From positions 6,444,567-6,508,566 of the forward strand of contig NZ_CP037423.1 in the NCBI RefSeq assembly GCF_007754155.1: a stretch of DNA of 64,000 nucleotides. The letters run 5' to 3'. Both the position numbers and the translations under genes were made by a program. Of the stretch, positions 45,635-53,404 are shown piece by piece; position 1 is the first letter of the stretch; each line of letters starts with the position of its first letter. The notes under the pieces were generated by a model. That model ran no database searches. It was not told the DNA's origin and saw only the letters and a program-made list of their open reading frames with translations. This DNA comes from Stieleria neptunia. GTDB taxonomy: Bacteria > Planctomycetota > Planctomycetia > Pirellulales > Pirellulaceae.

Positions 45635-46789
45635 TTACCAACCCGATTGAATCACATCACACACCCGGTCTGCATCGGCCAGGGACATGTGGGTGTGCAG
45701 GGGCAAGACCAAATAGCGTTCTTCCAGGGCGTTCATATTGGGGAGTTCGCCCTCTCGGAAATTGGCGAACACGCTGTAGCGGTCGTTGCGAAAATGAACC
45801 TGTCCGGATTCAATTGAAGCGTCCCGGAGCTTTCGCTCCAGGTCTTTCCGTCGATCGACCAACACCGTGCACAGCCAAGCGGCATGCACACGATCTTTGA
45901 ATTCTGCGCCGACGACTTCGATGCCGTCGATCCCCTCGAGTCGTCCGATGTAGCGAGCCAGAATCGACTGGCGAAGGGCGAGCACGTCGTCAAGCGTTTC
46001 GAGCGCCGCCAAGCCCATCGCCGCACCGATATCGGTCATTTGATACTTGTAACCGATTTCGCTGATGTCGTTCTGCCACGTCCCTCCCTGTTTGGCTTCG
46101 CGATCAATCCCGAACCAGCGAATGCGTTTGGTTTTGGCGACCAGCTGCGGATCGCGGATCATCAACATGCCCCCATCGCCGGTCGTGATGTGCTTGATCG
46201 CTTGGAAGGAAAATGCGGTGAAGTCGGACATCGCACCGACCGGCACGCCCTTGTAGCTCGCACCGACGGCTTGCGCGGCGTCTTCGATCAACGGCACGCC
46301 CGCATCGGTTGCGATCGCCTGCAATTCGTCCATGTCACAGGGCAAACCGCCGTAATGGACACAAACGATCGCCCGAGTCCGATCGGTGATCAGCGATCGC
46401 ACGTGTTGGGGGTCGATGTTCATCGTGCCCAATTGCGCATCGGCGAATCGGATTCGAATCCCATGATAGAGCAACGGGATATTCGTTGCGGTGCAAGTGA
46501 AGACGGGGACGATGACCTCGTCGCCCGGTTTCAGGTTGCAGAGCACGTAGGCCAGGTGGATCGCGTCGGTGCACGACCCGACGGCGACCGGATGGTGGCC
46601 CGATCCCAGCGCCAGCCGAAACGCTTCTTCGAAACGTTCCACTTTCGGGCCTTGCCCGATCCAACGTGTCCGCAGGGTGTCGGCGACGCCTTCGATCGCG
46701 GACTCGGGCACATGGGGATGAAACAAAACGATGTTCTTTCCGTCGACCGGCAAAATCGACTCGTCTCGCGTATCGACGAACTTTGGCAT
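45635..46789 (-). CDS. DegT/DnrJ/EryC1/StrS sugar aminotransferase
   Basis: A 384-residue PLP enzyme of the sugar aminotransferase family, which makes amino sugars from keto-sugar nucleotides. Signs are ALGSGHHPVAVGSCTDAIHLAYV, PVFTCTATNIPLLYHGIRIRF, PLIEDAAQAVGASYKG with the cofactor Asp, and the Schiff-base Lys in SFQAIKHITTGDGGML. It shares an operon with glycosyltransferase, methyltransferase and sulfotransferase genes, so it probably makes an amino sugar for a surface glycan. Confidence 0.93.
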   Translation of the reverse strand: MPKFVDTRDESILPVDGKNIVLFHPHVPESAIEGVADTLRTRWIGQGPKVERFEEAFRLALGSGHHPVAVGSCTDAIHLAYVLCNLKPGDEVIVPVFTCTATNIPLLYHGIRIRFADAQLGTMNIDPQHVRSLITDRTRAIVCVHYGGLPCDMDELQAIATDAGVPLIEDAAQAVGASYKGVPVGAMSDFTAFSFQAIKHITTGDGGMLMIRDPQLVAKTKRIRWFGIDREAKQGGTWQNDISEIGYKYQMTDIGAAMGLAALETLDDVLALRQSILARYIGRLEGIDGIEVVGAEFKDRVHAAWLCTVLVDRRKDLERKLRDASIESGQVHFRNDRYSVFANFREGELPNMNALEERYLVLPLHTHMSLADADRVCDVIQSGW

Positions 46790-46821
46790 AACGGGTGTCC
46801 GAACGTTGGAATCTGCTGCTG

Positions 46822-47484
46822 CTATTTGGTCGCTTCCACGCGAATGTCACGCCATGGCTGTTCGTGGAATTTCGGCTCGGTCACAACGATCTGCGAAAAA
46901 GATGCATCGCGAAGTTCTTGCTGCAGGTGCCACGCCGACCAACCAAACGAGTACGGAGTGAACGCAATTTGGTTCGTGATCTCGCTCAAATCAAACGCAA
47001 ATACTCCCCGGACCCCCTCCAGATAGGCTGGCAGATCACCTTCGGATTCCAGCAGATGTTTCGCACACTTTTCAATCGCAGGCAATTCGATCACCAGTGT
47101 TCCGCCGGGCATCAACAGTCTGTGGGCGGCGCGAAAAAAGTTTCGCGCCTGCCACAAATTGAGATAGCTGAGCGAGTGGATCATCAGGATTTCTCGAGCG
47201 CTGGCCGCGGCAAACGCCTGCTCCAGTTCCCCAAAGTCCATGTAGAAATCCGCGCACGCGGCCGGGTCGGCATCGATGTTGATGTAACCGTCCAGGTGCA
47301 TCGGCCCGCAGCCCAGGTTCAACTTGATCTCCCGCTTTTCCAGCAGGGGGCCCGAAACACGTGGAACGACCTTGGGCCCCAGCACCGCAGTGCTGGGCAT
47401 GATTCGTTTGGCGATTTCATAGCGGCTGCGACGACCGATTCGGGCTGCCAGCACCGCGGCTTGCTTGATCAGACGCACGCTCAT
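46822..47484 (-). CDS. SAM-dependent class I methyltransferase
   Basis: A 220-residue methyltransferase. The SAM-binding loop reads LNLGCGPMHLDGYINIDAD (residues about 55-73), with the acidic residue in NIDAD. Motif IV is near REILMIHSLSYLNLWQA, and the conserved RLLMPGGTLVIELP follows. The type is common in glycan and lipid biosynthesis clusters. The ATG overlaps the sulfotransferase stop by 4 bases. The target is unknown, perhaps a sugar hydroxyl or a glycan. Confidence 0.87.
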   Translation of the reverse strand: MSVRLIKQAAVLAARIGRRSRYEIAKRIMPSTAVLGPKVVPRVSGPLLEKREIKLNLGCGPMHLDGYINIDADPAACADFYMDFGELEQAFAAASAREILMIHSLSYLNLWQARNFFRAAHRLLMPGGTLVIELPAIEKCAKHLLESEGDLPAYLEGVRGVFAFDLSEITNQIAFTPYSFGWSAWHLQQELRDASFSQIVVTEPKFHEQPWRDIRVEATK

Positions 47485-48251
47485 TCCAGCATCACCTGCA
47501 AGCCTTTTTTGATCGCCATCACGCGCCACTTGAACGCCGTCCAGGCTTTGGTGCCCAGACGGTCACGGTGCATCGTGCGCCGATACACCTGCTCGTGCTC
47601 TTTGGTGTAGGGAAGTTCCAGGTAGTCGTGGATGCGACGCCCCACGGCCACCGGTTCAAGACACAGCTCTTCATAACCGACTTCATGATACCAACGATGG
47701 GCACGTCCGAACGTTTCCACACGCTCGAAATGGGCCATGGTCAGCTTCTTCCAGTGCTCCGGGTCCTTGTAGACACCGACACCGGGTTTTTCACGGTGCG
47801 ACAACGATGCCGCGATGTCATCAGGATCCCGTCGGATGAACAGAATCTTGCAGTCCGGGAACACGTCCAGGTACAGCGGCAACAACACACAGGTCCGGGC
47901 GTCTTTGATTCCCCACGGCGATGTGCCGTCATAACCCCATTGCATCAGATCGATGCGCCATTGCTCGAGCATGAAGTTGCCGACGGTCGCCCGATAGCTC
48001 ATCACCTCTTCGACCGACAGGATCGGATAGTTGGCCCAGTTGGAACCGCCGCCCATCAGCAGTTCGTCGTTGATGTAATTGGAAAAGAAGTGAGATTCAC
48101 ACTGCGTGGCATTGTTGACCATGAACAACCCGCAAGCGTGAAGGCAGCGTGACAATGCCGTGCTGCCGGAATTGTGCATCCCCATCACCAACACCGGATC
48201 CGGCGATTCGCCTTGGAATTGGGTCGGGATCGGTTTTCTCGCGCCAGCCAC
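47481..48251 (-). CDS. PAPS-dependent sulfotransferase
   Basis: A 256-residue cytoplasmic enzyme that moves sulfate from PAPS. The 5'-phosphosulfate loop reads VLVMGMHNSGSTALSRCL (residues about 20-37). The 3'-phosphate region is FIRRDPDDIAASLSHRE (about 137-153). This is the general glycan sulfotransferase pattern. Its presence with glycosyltransferase, aminotransferase and methyltransferase genes suggests a sulfated surface glycan. It is 3 bases downstream of the small coiled-coil gene. Confidence 0.88.
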   Translation of the reverse strand: MAGARKPIPTQFQGESPDPVLVMGMHNSGSTALSRCLHACGLFMVNNATQCESHFFSNYINDELLMGGGSNWANYPILSVEEVMSYRATVGNFMLEQWRIDLMQWGYDGTSPWGIKDARTCVLLPLYLDVFPDCKILFIRRDPDDIAASLSHREKPGVGVYKDPEHWKKLTMAHFERVETFGRAHRWYHEVGYEELCLEPVAVGRRIHDYLELPYTKEHEQVYRRTMHRDRLGTKAWTAFKWRVMAIKKGLQVMLE

Positions 48252-48253
48252 GC

Positions 48254-48481
48254 CTACTTCGCTGCCTTGATCTCGGCCGCTTCGGCTTCCAGCTTGGCGA
48301 TCTCGGTTTCCAAATCCTTCAATTCATCCAAGTCATCAGCCTGCTGCCGCGAACCGGCCAATTGTTGCCGCAAACTGGTCAGTTTTTTGTTGATAACGTC
48401 CAGTCGTTTCTTTTGCTTCTTGTCCACGAAGATCCTGCTTTTCAAACCGTAGGGCGAAAGGGTGACTCGGGGTCGATTCAT
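48254..48481 (-). CDS. Small coiled-coil protein (75 aa)
   Basis: A 75-residue protein with one long heptad-like helix from about residue 27 to 74 (DVINKKLTSLRQQLAGSRQQ, and ELKDLETEIAKLEAEAAEIK). It has no signal and no known family. It is the first gene of the leftward glycan operon, 3 bases before the sulfotransferase start. It may be a scaffold or regulator of that pathway. I believe it is real because of its position and clear helical pattern. Confidence 0.7.
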   Translation of the reverse strand: MNRPRVTLSPYGLKSRIFVDKKQKKRLDVINKKLTSLRQQLAGSRQQADDLDELKDLETEIAKLEAEAAEIKAAK

Positions 48482-48536
48482 CCATCGACCCCCGTGCCAT
48501 CAATAGAACTTCAGCGGCGGGCGGATCGCAAGACGC

Positions 48537-48884
48537 TTAGAACCCGATTCCGATCGAGATCCCGCTGCGGCCGTAGCCGTAACCCGGATAACCGCCAAAG
48601 CGGACGCTCGGCCCAATGTAACCGCCATAACCCGGCCGGTAACCATAGCCCGGTCGATACGACGAATAGGGACGGTAGCCGGGAGACACGTAGCGGTACG
48701 CCGGAGCGCGAGAGACGCCGGAGTAAACGCGTGGCACGGCGACCGGAGCCCGATATGCGTAGCCCGAACGGACCACCGGGCGGGCGACCGAGCGGCGGTA
48801 ATAACAGTCCCCTGCCTGGCTGGTCGATTCGGAAACGGCCAGGGAGCCGACGCATACCGCGGCGGCGAGTAGTAGTTTGTTCAT
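48537..48884 (-). CDS. Secreted Gly/Tyr-rich protein
   Basis: A 115-residue exported protein. The signal peptide (LLLAAAVCVGSLAVSESTSQA, cleavage near residue 24) is followed by a Tyr/Arg/Pro/Gly-rich region with repeats of SYRPGYGYRPGYGG and GYGYGRSG type, ending ISIGIGF. Such composition is typical of flexible cell-surface or appendage proteins. No family is recognised. It lies just upstream of the glycan operon on the same strand. Confidence 0.78.
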   Translation of the reverse strand: MNKLLLAAAVCVGSLAVSESTSQAGDCYYRRSVARPVVRSGYAYRAPVAVPRVYSGVSRAPAYRYVSPGYRPYSSYRPGYGYRPGYGGYIGPSVRFGGYPGYGYGRSGISIGIGF

Positions 48885-49351
48885 GACGAACGCAAGTCCT
48901 TGAGAATGGGGAGTGACGTGGCTGGATGCCCGCGGCGAACCCTTCGGTCACGGGCAGCACCCGAATTGATGAATCCACCTGCACACGCCGGACCAAAAGT
49001 ATCGCCGATTCAGACGAATTCGGCTATCGGTCCGCCGGGCGTTCAAGGCTACCGGATTGCCCCCCTACAGGTAACGCCGTGAAGCATTTTCCCATGTGTT
49101 TCTTGAGGTTTTAGCGGCAGGGCGCGAGCCCTCCGGTTCTTCATCTCTGCCAACACACCGGAGGGCTCGCGCCCGACCGCTAAGAATGCTTCACAGCGTT
49201 GCCCTACAGGCGTCATGCCTGACATTTTGCGAGGGACGGACCATTCTGGCGCTTGGGATTCACACCTGCCGAAAGGCACCTGTGTTGCCAAACACCGCAC
49301 GTCGCTCACCAGAGGGTGACCGTCACATCGAAATGACGGCGCGCGGGTGTC
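48885..49351. other. Intergenic region with a large inverted repeat
   Basis: No gene is seen. The centre is taken by the nested inverted repeat at 49070-49203. The sequence near 48890-48945 probably holds the promoter of the secreted protein gene. The rest shows nothing I can name. Confidence 0.5.
49070..49203. repeat. Long nested inverted repeat (AGCGGCAGGGCGCGAGCC type)
   Basis: The inner arms, 49111-49137 and 49157-49183, match over 27 bases with two mismatches (left arm contains AGCGGCAGGGCGCGAGCCC, right arm GGGCTCGCGCCCGACCGCT). The outer arms, 49070-49088 and 49185-49203, also pair (GTGAAGCATT with AATGCTTCAC). The whole is flanked by two copies of CCCTACAGG, just left of 49072 and at 49202-49210. 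The inner arm is shared with the flanks of the elements at 25152 and 34468. Confidence 0.8.
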
Positions 49352-50011
49352 TCATTTCCAGCCTTTCGCTTGCCCCTCGGCATAGATTTGCGCGATGTCT
49401 TCTTCGCTGATCCCGTGAACCAACGCCATGTGCGTGACTTCGCGATCGACGACCGAACCGAGCGTTTTGTTGAGCGCCTGTCCGGCGGCTCCCCCGCTGG
49501 GAATCTTCTTGGCTTTGCCGAACGAGGACGCGATCATCTGGCTGTAGTCGCGATAGATCTGCTGTCGCGTCGATTCGGGCAGATTGACTTCACGATACTC
49601 GGTGTCGGCGGGGGTGTCGTCCAGGTTCAGGTTTTCGACGACGGTGGCTTGGGTGCGGACCGGCAGCTTGGGTTTTTCGGGCTCTTCCTCCGCCCCGCCG
49701 GAAAACACGACCAGCAGAATCAGCCCGACGACGGCCAGACCGGCGACGCCGCCGACGACCAGCCACTGTCCGATCCTGTCCTCCGAACGGCCGTCGTCGT
49801 CTTCGTCGAAGCCGGCGGATTTGGAATCGCCGCCGCGTCGGCTCTTGGGCTGCCCCGTCCCGGCGGCGGCCCCGGATGTGGCCCCGGCGGCAGCCCCGGC
49901 AGTGGAGATCGCGAACGTTTCGCCGCACGACGGGCATCGCGTCGACGCCATCGATGCGGGGACATTCATCGACGCGTTGCATCGTGGGCAGCGGACACTT
50001 TTGATCGACAT
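49352..50011 (-). CDS. Zinc-ribbon protein with one membrane helix
   Basis: A 219-residue protein. The N-terminal zinc ribbon has CPRC and CPSC (residues 8-31). A Gly/Ala-rich linker with an acidic stretch follows, then a membrane helix (WLVVGGVAGLAVVGLILLVVF, about 83-103). A C-terminal domain of about 110 residues starts PVRTQATVVENLNLDD and contains QIYRDYSQMIASSF. I do not recognise a function. Proteins of this layout, a cytoplasmic ribbon plus an anchored outer domain, are frequent in planctomycetes. It follows the PilZ gene on the same strand with 14 bases between. Confidence 0.8.
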   Translation of the reverse strand: MSIKSVRCPRCNASMNVPASMASTRCPSCGETFAISTAGAAAGATSGAAAGTGQPKSRRGGDSKSAGFDEDDDGRSEDRIGQWLVVGGVAGLAVVGLILLVVFSGGAEEEPEKPKLPVRTQATVVENLNLDDTPADTEYREVNLPESTRQQIYRDYSQMIASSFGKAKKIPSGGAAGQALNKTLGSVVDREVTHMALVHGISEEDIAQIYAEGQAKGWK

Positions 50012-50025
50012 CGACGGTTCCTCGG

Positions 50026-50565
50026 TTAGAGATCTTTGCGATGCATCATCCAGCGACGTTGAAGATCCATCACGATTCGCCGAACCGTTGGCGGCGGATC
50101 GACGTGTTCACCTTTGAATGCTTCTGGAAAGAACAAACCGAATCCTTTCGGTTCGATGCGACGCACGATCGCTTCGAGTTCGATCTCCGTTTTGTTCATC
50201 GTCAGCCGGGCGCGAAGTTCGTCGTTGATGTCCAGCGGGATCGTGCGGTCCTTGGGGACTTCCACAAACACACCGGTCATGCTGATGTTGGTCGGCTTGG
50301 ACTCACAGCGTTCTTTACCGGAGATCAGGGTGACGCGCAGCCCGCTGTCTTCGATGACGGGAACCCGGAACGACTCCCTGCGGTTTTCTTCTTGCGTCTG
50401 GGTTTCGGTTTCTTCGGGCGGTGAGAGCAGGTGCACGAAATCAACGAGCCCCTTGACCGACTTGGGATCGAAGGAGACGGATTTTTCGGGATCTTCGCTG
50501 CTGGAGATCTTCAACGTTTCGCCGTCATAGAAAATCTCAATGTCGCGTAGGGTGATTTCTGCCAT
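50026..50565 (-). CDS. PilZ-domain protein (probable c-di-GMP receptor)
   Basis: A 179-residue cytoplasmic protein. A leading domain of about 60 residues (ITLRDIEIFYDGETLKI) is followed by a PilZ barrel from about residue 62. The c-di-GMP signature is present: the Arg-rich RRESFRV segment and the strand motif NISMTGVFVEV (N-x-S-x-x-G). Its ATG overlaps the stop of the polyphosphate kinase gene by one base (TGATG), so the two proteins are made together. It may place polyphosphate synthesis under c-di-GMP control, which is inference. Confidence 0.88.
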   Translation of the reverse strand: MAEITLRDIEIFYDGETLKISSSEDPEKSVSFDPKSVKGLVDFVHLLSPPEETETQTQEENRRESFRVPVIEDSGLRVTLISGKERCESKPTNISMTGVFVEVPKDRTIPLDINDELRARLTMNKTEIELEAIVRRIEPKGFGLFFPEAFKGEHVDPPPTVRRIVMDLQRRWMMHRKDL

Positions 50566-51404
50566 CAGATTTTCTGGGCGTCCTTTGCTAAGTCGTACAA
50601 ACGTCGAATCTCGTCCAAGTCGACTTCGACGGGGGGAAATTGTGGATCCATCTCACTGAGCGTCTTGGCGACGATGGAGGAGATGGCGGCGTCGCGAAAC
50701 CACTTGTGGTCCGCGGGGATCACATACCAAGGGGCATCCTTGGTGCTGCAATGTTCAAATGCGTCTTCATACGCCCGACGGACTTCGTCCCATTGATTGC
50801 GGGCTTCATAATCGCCGGGATTCAGTTTCCAGTGTTTGGCGGGGTTTTCCAAACGCTTTCGAAAGCGTTCTAGCTGTTCTTCGGGGCTGATGTGAAGATA
50901 AAACTTGAGGATTCGTGTGCCGTTGGCGACCAAATTGCGTTCGAAGTCGTTGATGATTTCGTAACGCGGCCGCCAAACGGATTCGGGGACCAGGTTTTGG
51001 ACTCGGACCGCGAGCACGTCTTCGTAATGCGATCGGTTAAAAATCGCAACCTTGCCGCGTGCCGGGGTGCAGCGGTGGATCCGCCACAAAAAATCGTGGG
51101 CGAGTTCCACGCGGCTGGGGGCTTTGAAGGGGTGCGTTCGGCAGCCCTGCGGATTCATCTTGCCCAACACCTTGCGGATCACACCATCCTTGCCGGCGGC
51201 ATCGGGGGCCTGCAGCACAATCAACAACGACTGCTTGGCCTCGACATACATGCGGTACTGCAGATCCTGGATCGTGGCGATCGTGTCTTCCGTCGCGGCG
51301 ACCGCATCCGCCTTCCCATCAAAGGGGCCTTTGGTTTTCGTTTCGCGTTTTTTCAGCGAAACCGACTCGGATGGTTTGACGCGAAATTCTTTCTCAAAAT
51401 CCAT
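50565..51404 (-). CDS. Polyphosphate kinase 2 family protein
   Basis: A 279-residue PPK2-type enzyme that transfers phosphate between polyphosphate and nucleotides. Walker A reads LQAPDAAGKDGVIRKV (about residues 66-81). The conserved MNPQGCRTHPFKAPSR and HDFLWRIHRCTPARGKVAIFNRSHYEDVLAVRV cover the lid and Walker B region. The sequence fits the PPK2 subgroup acting on AMP/ADP, but subclass cannot be set by reading. The start at MDFEKEF fits the family length. A TTG start 21 codons upstream is less likely. It is coupled to the PilZ gene. Confidence 0.9.
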   Translation of the reverse strand: MDFEKEFRVKPSESVSLKKRETKTKGPFDGKADAVAATEDTIATIQDLQYRMYVEAKQSLLIVLQAPDAAGKDGVIRKVLGKMNPQGCRTHPFKAPSRVELAHDFLWRIHRCTPARGKVAIFNRSHYEDVLAVRVQNLVPESVWRPRYEIINDFERNLVANGTRILKFYLHISPEEQLERFRKRLENPAKHWKLNPGDYEARNQWDEVRRAYEDAFEHCSTKDAPWYVIPADHKWFRDAAISSIVAKTLSEMDPQFPPVEVDLDEIRRLYDLAKDAQKI

Positions 51405-51472
51405 GAAGCGATCGCCGTGTCTGGAGGAGCATTGGGAAAAAATACGCTTTTTGACGATTCCGTTCAATCATT

Positions 51473-52462
51473 CTAGCTGGCACGCTTCTCGCTCGTCTCG
51501 CGAAAGAGTCCCGCGATCACGTCTTCCAACGGCGGATCTTCCACGGCCACGTCTTCGATCGGGTGATCGGCCAGACAGCGTGATAACACCCGTGGGACCT
51601 CCGCCCGCGCGACCTTCAGCCGCACTTTCGGCCACGTCTGAGACAACACCTCCCCGAACGCCCGCAGATCCGGATGGTGCTCCTCGGCAAATTGAAGCGT
51701 GATGATTTTGTAGCCGGAAAACTTGTCCACGATGCCCGACAGCGAACCGTCGTACTCGATTCTGCCGCGGGCGATCACCACCACACGCTTGCACAACGCG
51801 GCGACGTCCTTCATGTAGTGGCTGGTCAGCAGGATCGTGATTTTACGTTTTTCTTGGTAGTAACGCAGGAATTGTTGGATATTGTGCTGGGCGATGACAT
51901 CCAGCCCGATCGTCGGTTCGTCCAAAAACAGCACATCAGGGCTGTGCAACAAGGCCGCGATCAATTCCATCTTCATCCGTTCGCCCAGCGAAAGCTCCCG
52001 CACCGGCTGGCTCAGCAACGAACCGACCTCCAGCAGATCCGTCAGCTCATCCATCGTGCTGCGGAACTGATCTTCCGGGACGCCGTAGATCTGTTGCTGC
52101 AGCCGATAGGACTCCTGCGCCGGCAGATCCCACCAGAGCTGGTTCTTCTGCCCCATCACCAGTGCGAATCGGCGGCGATAGGCGTTTTTTCGTTGCCACG
52201 GCACATAGCCCATCACCGTCGCATTGCCGCTGGTCGGGTCGATCACGCCGGACAACAATTTTAGCGTCGTCGTTTTGCCGGCTCCGTTGGGCCCCAAAAA
52301 CGCCACGAACTCCCCCGCCTGGACGTCCAAATCGATGCCGCGGACCGCATGGACCTCCTGGTATTCGCGGTGAAAGAGCCCCTTGAGACTCTCCCTCAGA
52401 CCTTCTCCCTTGCGATAAACGCGATAGGACTTCGTCAGGTCTCGGACTTCGATGATCGACAT
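51473..52462 (-). CDS. ABC transporter ATP-binding protein (NatA-like, COG4586 type)
   Basis: A 329-residue ATPase. Walker A is LGPNGAGKTT, the Q-loop is near ALVMGQKNQLW, the signature is RELSLGERMKMEL, and Walker B is VLFLDEPTIGLD. The H-loop follows in ILLTSHYMKD. The C-terminal 90 residues form an extra domain (SGYKIITLQFAEEHHPDLRA). This type works with ABC-2 permeases to export or import through the inner membrane. No permease gene is beside it, since ispF lies upstream on the other strand and ppk2 downstream, so it must pair with a distant permease. Confidence 0.92.
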   Translation of the reverse strand: MSIIEVRDLTKSYRVYRKGEGLRESLKGLFHREYQEVHAVRGIDLDVQAGEFVAFLGPNGAGKTTTLKLLSGVIDPTSGNATVMGYVPWQRKNAYRRRFALVMGQKNQLWWDLPAQESYRLQQQIYGVPEDQFRSTMDELTDLLEVGSLLSQPVRELSLGERMKMELIAALLHSPDVLFLDEPTIGLDVIAQHNIQQFLRYYQEKRKITILLTSHYMKDVAALCKRVVVIARGRIEYDGSLSGIVDKFSGYKIITLQFAEEHHPDLRAFGEVLSQTWPKVRLKVARAEVPRVLSRCLADHPIEDVAVEDPPLEDVIAGLFRETSEKRAS

Positions 52463-52561
52463 GGCACTCGGGTGACGCTGGAGAAAGAGGACAAGCGGCG
52501 GTATTGTAGTGGCGAGATCCGTTTGCCACGAGCCAGCCTTGGAGCACGCGAAATCATCCCC

Positions 52562-52618
52562 GTGGGATAGGCTTCCAGCCTGTCATCTCCGCATTGACAG
52601 GCTGGAAGCCTATCCCAC
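52562..52618. repeat. Perfect 24-base hairpin (GGCTTCCAGCCTGTC family, copy 2)
   Basis: Perfect 24-base arms (52562-52585 and 52595-52618), GTGGGATAGGCTTCC followed by AGCCTGTCA against its exact complement, with a 9-base loop. It is the cleanest of the three copies in the window. It lies between the divergent ABC ATPase and ispF genes, so it cannot be a terminator for either; it may affect the promoters or be a mobile repeat. Confidence 0.88.
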
Positions 52619-52645
52619 TTTTCCCCGCCCCAACCACACACCACC

Positions 52646-53149
52646 ATGCCTTCGACGACCGCCAACGTGCCAAACCTCCGCATCGGCCTGGGTTACGACT
52701 CGCATCGCTTGGGTGCCGGGGGCCCGCTGCGGATCGGCGGCATCGACGTGCCGGCGGATCTGCACGCGATCGGTCACAGCGATGCCGACGTGCTACTGCA
52801 TTCGATCACCGATGCGTTGCTCGGCGCGATCTGCGCCGCGGACATCGGACGCCTGTTCCCCGACACCCGTGACGAAAACGCGGATCGCGACAGCCGCGAC
52901 TTCGTCCAAGCAGCGCTCGACCAAGTTCACCAGCGGGGACTGGGAATCGTCAACCTGGACTGCGTGATTCTGGCCGAGCGTCCCAAAATGGCGCCTCACA
53001 TCGACGCCATGCGGGGGCATGTCGCGGACATGTTGGGCATCGACGTCGATCGGGTCAGTATCAAGGCCAAGACCGGGGAAGGCGTCGGCGAAATCGGCAC
53101 GGGGCAGTCGATCGCCACCCGCGTCGTCGTGTTGTTGGCCGGTCGCTGA
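52646..53149 (+). CDS. ispF: 2-C-methyl-D-erythritol 2,4-cyclodiphosphate synthase
   Basis: A 167-residue enzyme of the MEP isoprenoid pathway that cyclises CDP-methylerythritol phosphate to the cyclodiphosphate. IspF forms trimers in the cytoplasm and uses a zinc ion. The metal-binding Asp/His are in GLGYDSHRLG, with the family block HAIGHSDADVLLHSITDALLGA and the Asp-rich LFPDTRDENADRDS. It continues to IVNLDCVILAERPKMAPHI, with TGEGVGEIGTGQSIATRVVVLL at the end. The start MPSTTANVPNLRIG gives the usual length plus about 8 residues. IspD is not adjacent. Confidence 0.95.
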   Translation: MPSTTANVPNLRIGLGYDSHRLGAGGPLRIGGIDVPADLHAIGHSDADVLLHSITDALLGAICAADIGRLFPDTRDENADRDSRDFVQAALDQVHQRGLGIVNLDCVILAERPKMAPHIDAMRGHVADMLGIDVDRVSIKAKTGEGVGEIGTGQSIATRVVVLLAGR

Positions 53150-53213
53150 GGTGGGGGCCCGTAGGCTGGCGCTAATCGGCTGATCACGGTTGGATATCAG
53201 CCGGATCGCGCCA

Positions 53214-53338
53214 GCGGGCTGTCGATTGAGTCGGGATCTGCTGAGTCAATGGTGAGCCGCTGGCCGTAAGGCCTCGGGCAGCGTCGCAGTGCCCGGCCGC
53301 TTACACGGCGCGCGCGGCTCACAAAAACGACAGCCCGC
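53214..53338 (+). repeat. Dispersed nested-palindrome element, copy 3
   Basis: A 125-base element with inverted ends GCGGGCTGTCG (53214-53224) and CGACAGCCCGC (53328-53338). The inner pair is GTGAGCCGC/GCGGCTCAC around GGCCGTAAGGCCTCGGGCA. It matches copy 1 at 25214 almost base for base, and copy 2 at 34335 with an internal gap. It lies between the ispF and methyltransferase genes, which are convergent. Confidence 0.85.
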
Positions 53339-53404
53339 CAGCGTCCCGGCGGCACCTCCGCTTGTCTTTACGGCGCGGTATTGAACGCAAGCCCGCGCGG
53401 ATCG

